NCBI RefSeq assembly: GCF_013459645.1
Contig: NZ_CP054861.1
Span: 5,072,001 to 5,136,000, forward strand
Source of the DNA: Martelella sp. NC20
GTDB lineage: Bacteria; Pseudomonadota; Alphaproteobacteria; Rhizobiales; Rhizobiaceae
Reading direction: 5' to 3'
Length of the DNA: 64,000 nucleotides
Shown here: piece after piece, positions 60,743 through 64,000 of the stretch
How positions within the stretch are numbered: position 1 is the stretch's first letter
Layout of the letters: every line of letters begins with the position of its first letter
Translations under genes and position numbers: made by a program
Notes under the pieces: generated by a model
Told to the model about the DNA's origin: nothing
What the model saw: only the letters and a program-made list of their open reading frames with translations
Database searches by the model: none

Positions 60743-62319
60743 TCCGCATCGCCGTCCTGTCCGATCCGCATCTGCATGACGTCCGCTTCGGCAGCGCCGC
60801 CGCCGAGGCGCGGTTCGTGCGCTCGCTTTCCGACAGCCTGCACTCCACCCGCGTCTTCAACGAAAGCGAGGCGGCGTTTCGCGCGGCCCTCGACACCGTC
60901 GCGGCCGAGGGGATCAGGCTGTGCATCATCGTCGGCGATCTGACGGATGACGGCCAGTCCGCGAACTGGCAGGCGGTCTCGGACTTTCTGGCGGACTATA
61001 GCCGTCGCCATAGCATCCGCTTCTTCGCCACGCCCGGAAACCACGACCAGTGGTCGATGACCGGCAAGCCGCTAGCCAAGAATTTCGTCGACCCGGCCGG
61101 CAATGTCGCGGCTTTCGCGGGCCAGGGCCTGCCGGGTAGCGACGGCGCGCAATCCTGCCCCGGCATGCGCATGCTCGGCTATGACGAAGCGCTGCCCTAT
61201 GCCGGAGAGTTCGGCTACCACCCGCACCCTTCCGACCTGCACTGGGAAACCCCCTTCGGCACCACGCCCGATATGGCAGGCCGCAGGTCGCGGGTCACCT
61301 CGGACCGGGGCGACAGCGCCCTGATCAGCGACATGTCCTATCTGGTCGAGCCGGTCGAGGGGCTGTGGCTGCTCTCGATCGATGCGAATGTCTATCTGCC
61401 GGACGGGGACGGCGGTTTTGTCGATTGCAGCAAGGACGGCTGGAACGCCACGCTGCGGCACAAGCCCTATCTGCTGGACTGGATGCGCGATGTCGCCCGC
61501 CGGGCCAGGGCGGAAAACAAGCGGCTGGTCGCGTTCTCGCACTACCCCGTCGCGGATATCTTCTGCGGCCTGACGGCAGAGCTCGAAACCCTGCCTGGCT
61601 CGCGCGCCGGCGCAAGGCGGATGCCGACGTCGGATGTCGCCGCCGCCATCGCCGCCACCGGTATTCCACTGCATTTCAGCGGTCACTGGCACGTGGATGC
61701 CACAGCGACTGCGGGCGGGCTGGTCAACGTCTCCGTACCCTCGACCGTCGCCTATCCCGCCGGCTGGAAATGTCTCGAGATCGACGCCGACGGCACGCAT
61801 ATCTCGGACCGCGCCCTGCCCGATGCTCCCGGGTTCGATGCCTGGTTCGCCCGCTACGCCGCCGAGGCCGACCGCACGGGACAGGACAGATCGGTTCTGA
61901 GCGCCGCGGATTACCGCCAGTTCCTCGACCGGCACTTCCGCGCCATCGTCCTGCAGCGTCGCCTGCCCGAGGACTGGCCGCCACAGTTGCAGGCGATGGC
62001 GGAGCGCGCGCGCCTGCCGGAACTCGTCACGCGCCTGTCGCTTCCGCAAGCCGCCCGTCCCGACATTGCCTTCGCCGATATCTTCGTCGACTGGTACCGC
62101 CTGCGCGAGGCCGGCGGGGGCGCTGCGGCCGGCGTATCGAGGGAGCGCCGCGCGCTTTACGCCGAGCTTGCGCAAGGCTGCGCCCGGATGGATTACCCGG
62201 AGGGCTCCGACGCCGCCATTCTCGCGGTCTTCCTGCGCACGCTCGGACTTCTGCTCAAAGGCTATGACGCGAAACGGGCGGCGCTCGACCGGCTCAAGGA
62301 GGCCTATGTCCCGTGCTAG
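60739..62319 (+). CDS. Calcineurin-like metallophosphoesterase
   Basis: 526 residues. Metal motifs: SDPHLHD (D9, H11), GDLTDDG (66-72), GNHDQ (100-104), FSHYPV and GHWHVD (about 314-319). The C-terminal 170 residues are helical and not part of the standard fold. No signal peptide, so cytoplasmic; a phosphodiesterase step before the monophosphatases is plausible (for example on a glycerophospho- or nucleotide-linked ligand). The TAG stop forms the start of a dispersed repeat. Confidence 0.88.
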   Translation: MIRIAVLSDPHLHDVRFGSAAAEARFVRSLSDSLHSTRVFNESEAAFRAALDTVAAEGIRLCIIVGDLTDDGQSANWQAVSDFLADYSRRHSIRFFATPGNHDQWSMTGKPLAKNFVDPAGNVAAFAGQGLPGSDGAQSCPGMRMLGYDEALPYAGEFGYHPHPSDLHWETPFGTTPDMAGRRSRVTSDRGDSALISDMSYLVEPVEGLWLLSIDANVYLPDGDGGFVDCSKDGWNATLRHKPYLLDWMRDVARRARAENKRLVAFSHYPVADIFCGLTAELETLPGSRAGARRMPTSDVAAAIAATGIPLHFSGHWHVDATATAGGLVNVSVPSTVAYPAGWKCLEIDADGTHISDRALPDAPGFDAWFARYAAEADRTGQDRSVLSAADYRQFLDRHFRAIVLQRRLPEDWPPQLQAMAERARLPELVTRLSLPQAARPDIAFADIFVDWYRLREAGGGAAAGVSRERRALYAELAQGCARMDYPEGSDAAILAVFLRTLGLLLKGYDAKRAALDRLKEAYVPC

Positions 62320-62355
62320 AGCAATTCCAGGAAAAGCGGATACCGGTTTTCCGTC
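62317..62355. repeat. Dispersed palindromic repeat, copy 3
   Basis: TAGAGCAATTCCA then GGAAAAGCGGATACCGG and TTTTCC. As in copy 1, TAGAGC includes the stop codon of the upstream gene. It lies in the convergent gap with the LacI gene and may serve as terminator. Confidence 0.7.
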
Positions 62356-62372
62356 CGGAGGTGCGTGACATT

Positions 62373-63392
62373 CTAGCCCATGCGCACGGTCTTGCGCCAG
62401 ACCGGCAGCACCTCGAAGGCGGAATCGCTGCCGATGGTATCCGAGGTCAGGATCTCGGCAATGCGGGCGACCATCTCGTCCATGGGCTGGCGGAACGTGG
62501 TCAGCTCATAGCAGGACCAGCGCGCCTGCGGCACGTCATCGAACCCGATCACGCAAAGGTCGCGCGGGATCTCGACGCCGAATATGTTGCGGGCGGCATC
62601 GATGAAGCCGAAGGCCAGCAGATCGGTCACGCAGAACACGCCGTCGGGCGGGTTCGACCGCCCCAGAAGAACGCGGGCGGATTCCTGACCGGTTTCATAG
62701 CTAGTGGGGCCGACCCGGACAACGTCGATCTCGATCCCCACCTCGGCGGCGGCCTCGGCGAAGGCGCTCTCGCGCGTGGTCATGGACGAGGTCCGCGCCT
62801 GCGACGAGACACAGGCCAGCCGCGCGCAGCCCGCCCGCCTAAGCAGCGCCAGCGCTTCGCGGCAGGCCGAGCGATTGTCGATACGGATGCGCTCGGCGCC
62901 TTCGGCGTCGTCGTCGCGGTTGACCAGCACCACCCGCTGACCGTTCGAAAGACAGCTCTGCACCAGCTTTGCCGGCGGCGACCCGCTGAGCACCACCGAG
63001 GCTTCTGCACGGTAGTGCAGGCTTTGCCTCAACGCCTGGCTGACGCTATCATCGTCGCCGGCGGTATTGATCAACATCGCCACCTTGCCGTGGAGCTGAA
63101 GCTGGCGGGTGACCTTGTCGATCATCGCGCTATGGTAAGGCTGCCCGACATCGGCGGCGATCAGACACACGATCTTGGACGGCTCGCCGACCAGTCCACG
63201 CGCCAGGAGATTGGCATGATAGCCCAGTTCCTCTGCCGCTTTCATCACCTTGCGCCGCGTGGCGGGCGCCACGCTGCCGGCGCCGGAAAAGGTGCGCGAC
63301 ACGGCCGACCGGGAAACCCCGGCGCGTTCCGCCACCTCGTTGGCGCTGACGTAGGAAACCCTGTCGGCGCGGGGCGTGGTCGATCCAGTCAT
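62373..63392 (-). CDS. LacI family regulator of the phosphate-ester locus
   Basis: 339 residues from the ATG at 63392. Helix-turn-helix SANEVAERAGVSRSAVSRTFSGAGSVAPATRRKV (about 16-49), then a periplasmic-binding-like sensor (IVCLIAADVGQPYHSAMIDKVTRQL, PPDGVFCVTDLLAFGFIDAAR, CVIGFDDVPQARWSCYELTTFRQP). It is convergent to the phosphatase genes and divergent from the Na/Pi gene. The 21-base site 10 bases upstream of its start recurs before the transporter operon, linking it to both. Confidence 0.9.
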   Translation of the reverse strand: MTGSTTPRADRVSYVSANEVAERAGVSRSAVSRTFSGAGSVAPATRRKVMKAAEELGYHANLLARGLVGEPSKIVCLIAADVGQPYHSAMIDKVTRQLQLHGKVAMLINTAGDDDSVSQALRQSLHYRAEASVVLSGSPPAKLVQSCLSNGQRVVLVNRDDDAEGAERIRIDNRSACREALALLRRAGCARLACVSSQARTSSMTTRESAFAEAAAEVGIEIDVVRVGPTSYETGQESARVLLGRSNPPDGVFCVTDLLAFGFIDAARNIFGVEIPRDLCVIGFDDVPQARWSCYELTTFRQPMDEMVARIAEILTSDTIGSDSAFEVLPVWRKTVRMG

Positions 63393-63401
63393 GCACAGCC
63401 T

Positions 63402-63422
63402 TTGAAAATTGTTGCAACCATG
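63402..63422. promoter_or_regulatory. LacI-type operator-like site, copy 2
   Basis: TTGAAAATTGTTGCAACC and the next three bases; contains the palindrome GTTGCAAC (63411-63418). It matches the site at 51634-51654 in 18 of 21 positions. It lies in the divergent LacI / Na-Pi spacer and could regulate both. Confidence 0.65.
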
Positions 63423-63511
63423 TTCACTCGTGAGACTAATGCCTTGCCCCGCGCCGCTCAAGCAAAAGCTGACGCCGGCATGCCACCGGCAAACCGGAGC
63501 GGAGGCGCGGC

Positions 63512-64000
63512 ATGAACTCGACGATCCAGCTCATCGATCTTCTGGGTGCGGGCGCGCTGGTTCTCTGGGCCCTGCGGATGATCAAGTCGGGGATCCTGTC
63601 GGGCTTCGGCGCTTCGCTCAGGCAGGGCATCGCCAGGGGCACCGGCAACCGGGTCTTCGCGGCGATCTCGGGCATGTTGGTCACCATCGCGGTGCAATCC
63701 TCGACGGCAACCGCGGTGATCGCCGGCTCTTTCGTCTCGCGCAACATCATCGCCCCGCGCATGGCGCAGGCGGTGCTGCTCGGCGCCAATCTGGGCACGG
63801 CCCTGACCGCCGCTATCCTGGTGCGTGACCTGCACTGGCTGTCGCCGGCGCTGGTTCTGTGCGGCGTCGTGATCCATGCCCGCAGCCGGCTTGCGCGCGG
63901 GCGGGGCATTGGCAAGGCGCTGATCGGGCTTGGCCTGATGCTGCTGGCGCTGGAACTGCTCGGCGGCGCCACGGAGCCGCTTCGGGAGGCGGAGGTGACC
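63512..64000 (+). CDS. Na/Pi cotransporter family protein (PNaS), N-terminal part only
   Basis: 163 codons visible, open at the window end. Hydrophobic segments alternate with conserved family motifs: LGAGALVLWALRMIKSGI, the ion-site VQSSTATAVIAGSFV and LLGANLGTALTAAI. Bacterial members such as E. coli YjbB export phosphate. The ATG at 63512 has GGAGG eight bases upstream. Position beside four phosphatases and the shared LacI-type site suggests it relieves cytoplasmic phosphate overload during growth on a phosphorylated substrate (inference). Confidence 0.88.
   Translation, partial: MNSTIQLIDLLGAGALVLWALRMIKSGILSGFGASLRQGIARGTGNRVFAAISGMLVTIAVQSSTATAVIAGSFVSRNIIAPRMAQAVLLGANLGTALTAAILVRDLHWLSPALVLCGVVIHARSRLARGRGIGKALIGLGLMLLALELLGGATEPLREAEVT

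Noticed and set aside
1..64000. Insertion sequences, prophage, integrase or attachment sites
   Set aside because: No transposase, integrase, phage or conjugation gene and no long direct repeats at gene-block borders were seen.

Overview
This window looks like a chromosomal or megaplasmid stretch from a high-GC alphaproteobacterium, most likely of the order Hyphomicrobiales (Rhizobiales; Rhizobiaceae or Aurantimonadaceae flavour). The grounds are gene style and family content: very dense ABC sugar-uptake operons with LacI, GntR, AraC, TetR and LysR regulators, GGGAGG-type ribosome binding sites, and a short dispersed palindromic repeat around GGAAAAGTGGAATCCGG of a kind common in that order. 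Genus is not assignable by eye. I found no rRNA, tRNA, CRISPR array, insertion sequence, phage gene or replication origin.

Layout. (1) 1-6636: minus-strand uronate/pectin-type oligosaccharide operon (GH105 hydrolase, kduI, an uncharacterised 832-residue protein, a sugar-binding protein cut by the window edge) with a divergent LacI regulator. (2) 6834-14523: pentitol (ribitol/xylitol-like) uptake and oxidation, with a zinc dehydrogenase, AraC regulator, RbsBAC-type transporter, ribitol-dehydrogenase-like SDR and L-xylulose-reductase-like SDR. (3) 14567-15973: a short autotransporter behind an AT-rich control region. (4) 16317-21802: amino-sugar locus with a GntR regulator, a fused NanE-NanK enzyme and a MalFG-type importer lacking its own ATPase. 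(5) 22019-30733: EbgR-like LacI repressor, second MalFG-type importer, intracellular GH2 beta-glycosidase, a UgpC-type ATPase that may serve both importers, and an alpha/beta hydrolase. (6) 30962-33736: TetR and an N-methylproline-demethylase-like flavoenzyme. (7) 33859-40465: SoeABC-like molybdenum oxidoreductase with two DUF202 membrane proteins and a LysR gene. (8) 40808-51306: an uncharacterised sugar or sugar-lactone system (RbsD/FucU mutarotase, FGGY kinase, GntR, creatininase-family protein, phosphotriesterase-family lactonase candidate, two RbsC permeases, RbsA, RbsB, orphan 396-residue protein) tied together by three related operator-like sites. (9) 51634-64000: an Fbp/Afu-type ABC importer with three tandem paralogous binding proteins, two inositol-monophosphatase-family proteins, a dual-specificity phosphatase, a metallophosphoesterase, a LacI regulator and the start of a Na/Pi cotransporter.

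Region 9 is the best candidate for an undescribed system. The gene set reads as 'import a phosphorylated small molecule, strip the phosphates in the cytoplasm, export surplus phosphate'. Near-identical LacI-type sites lie upstream of the first transporter gene and upstream of the distant LacI gene. Across the window, each of the seven complete binding-protein genes is followed by an inverted repeat before the next cistron, a consistent architecture for raising binding-protein mRNA levels.
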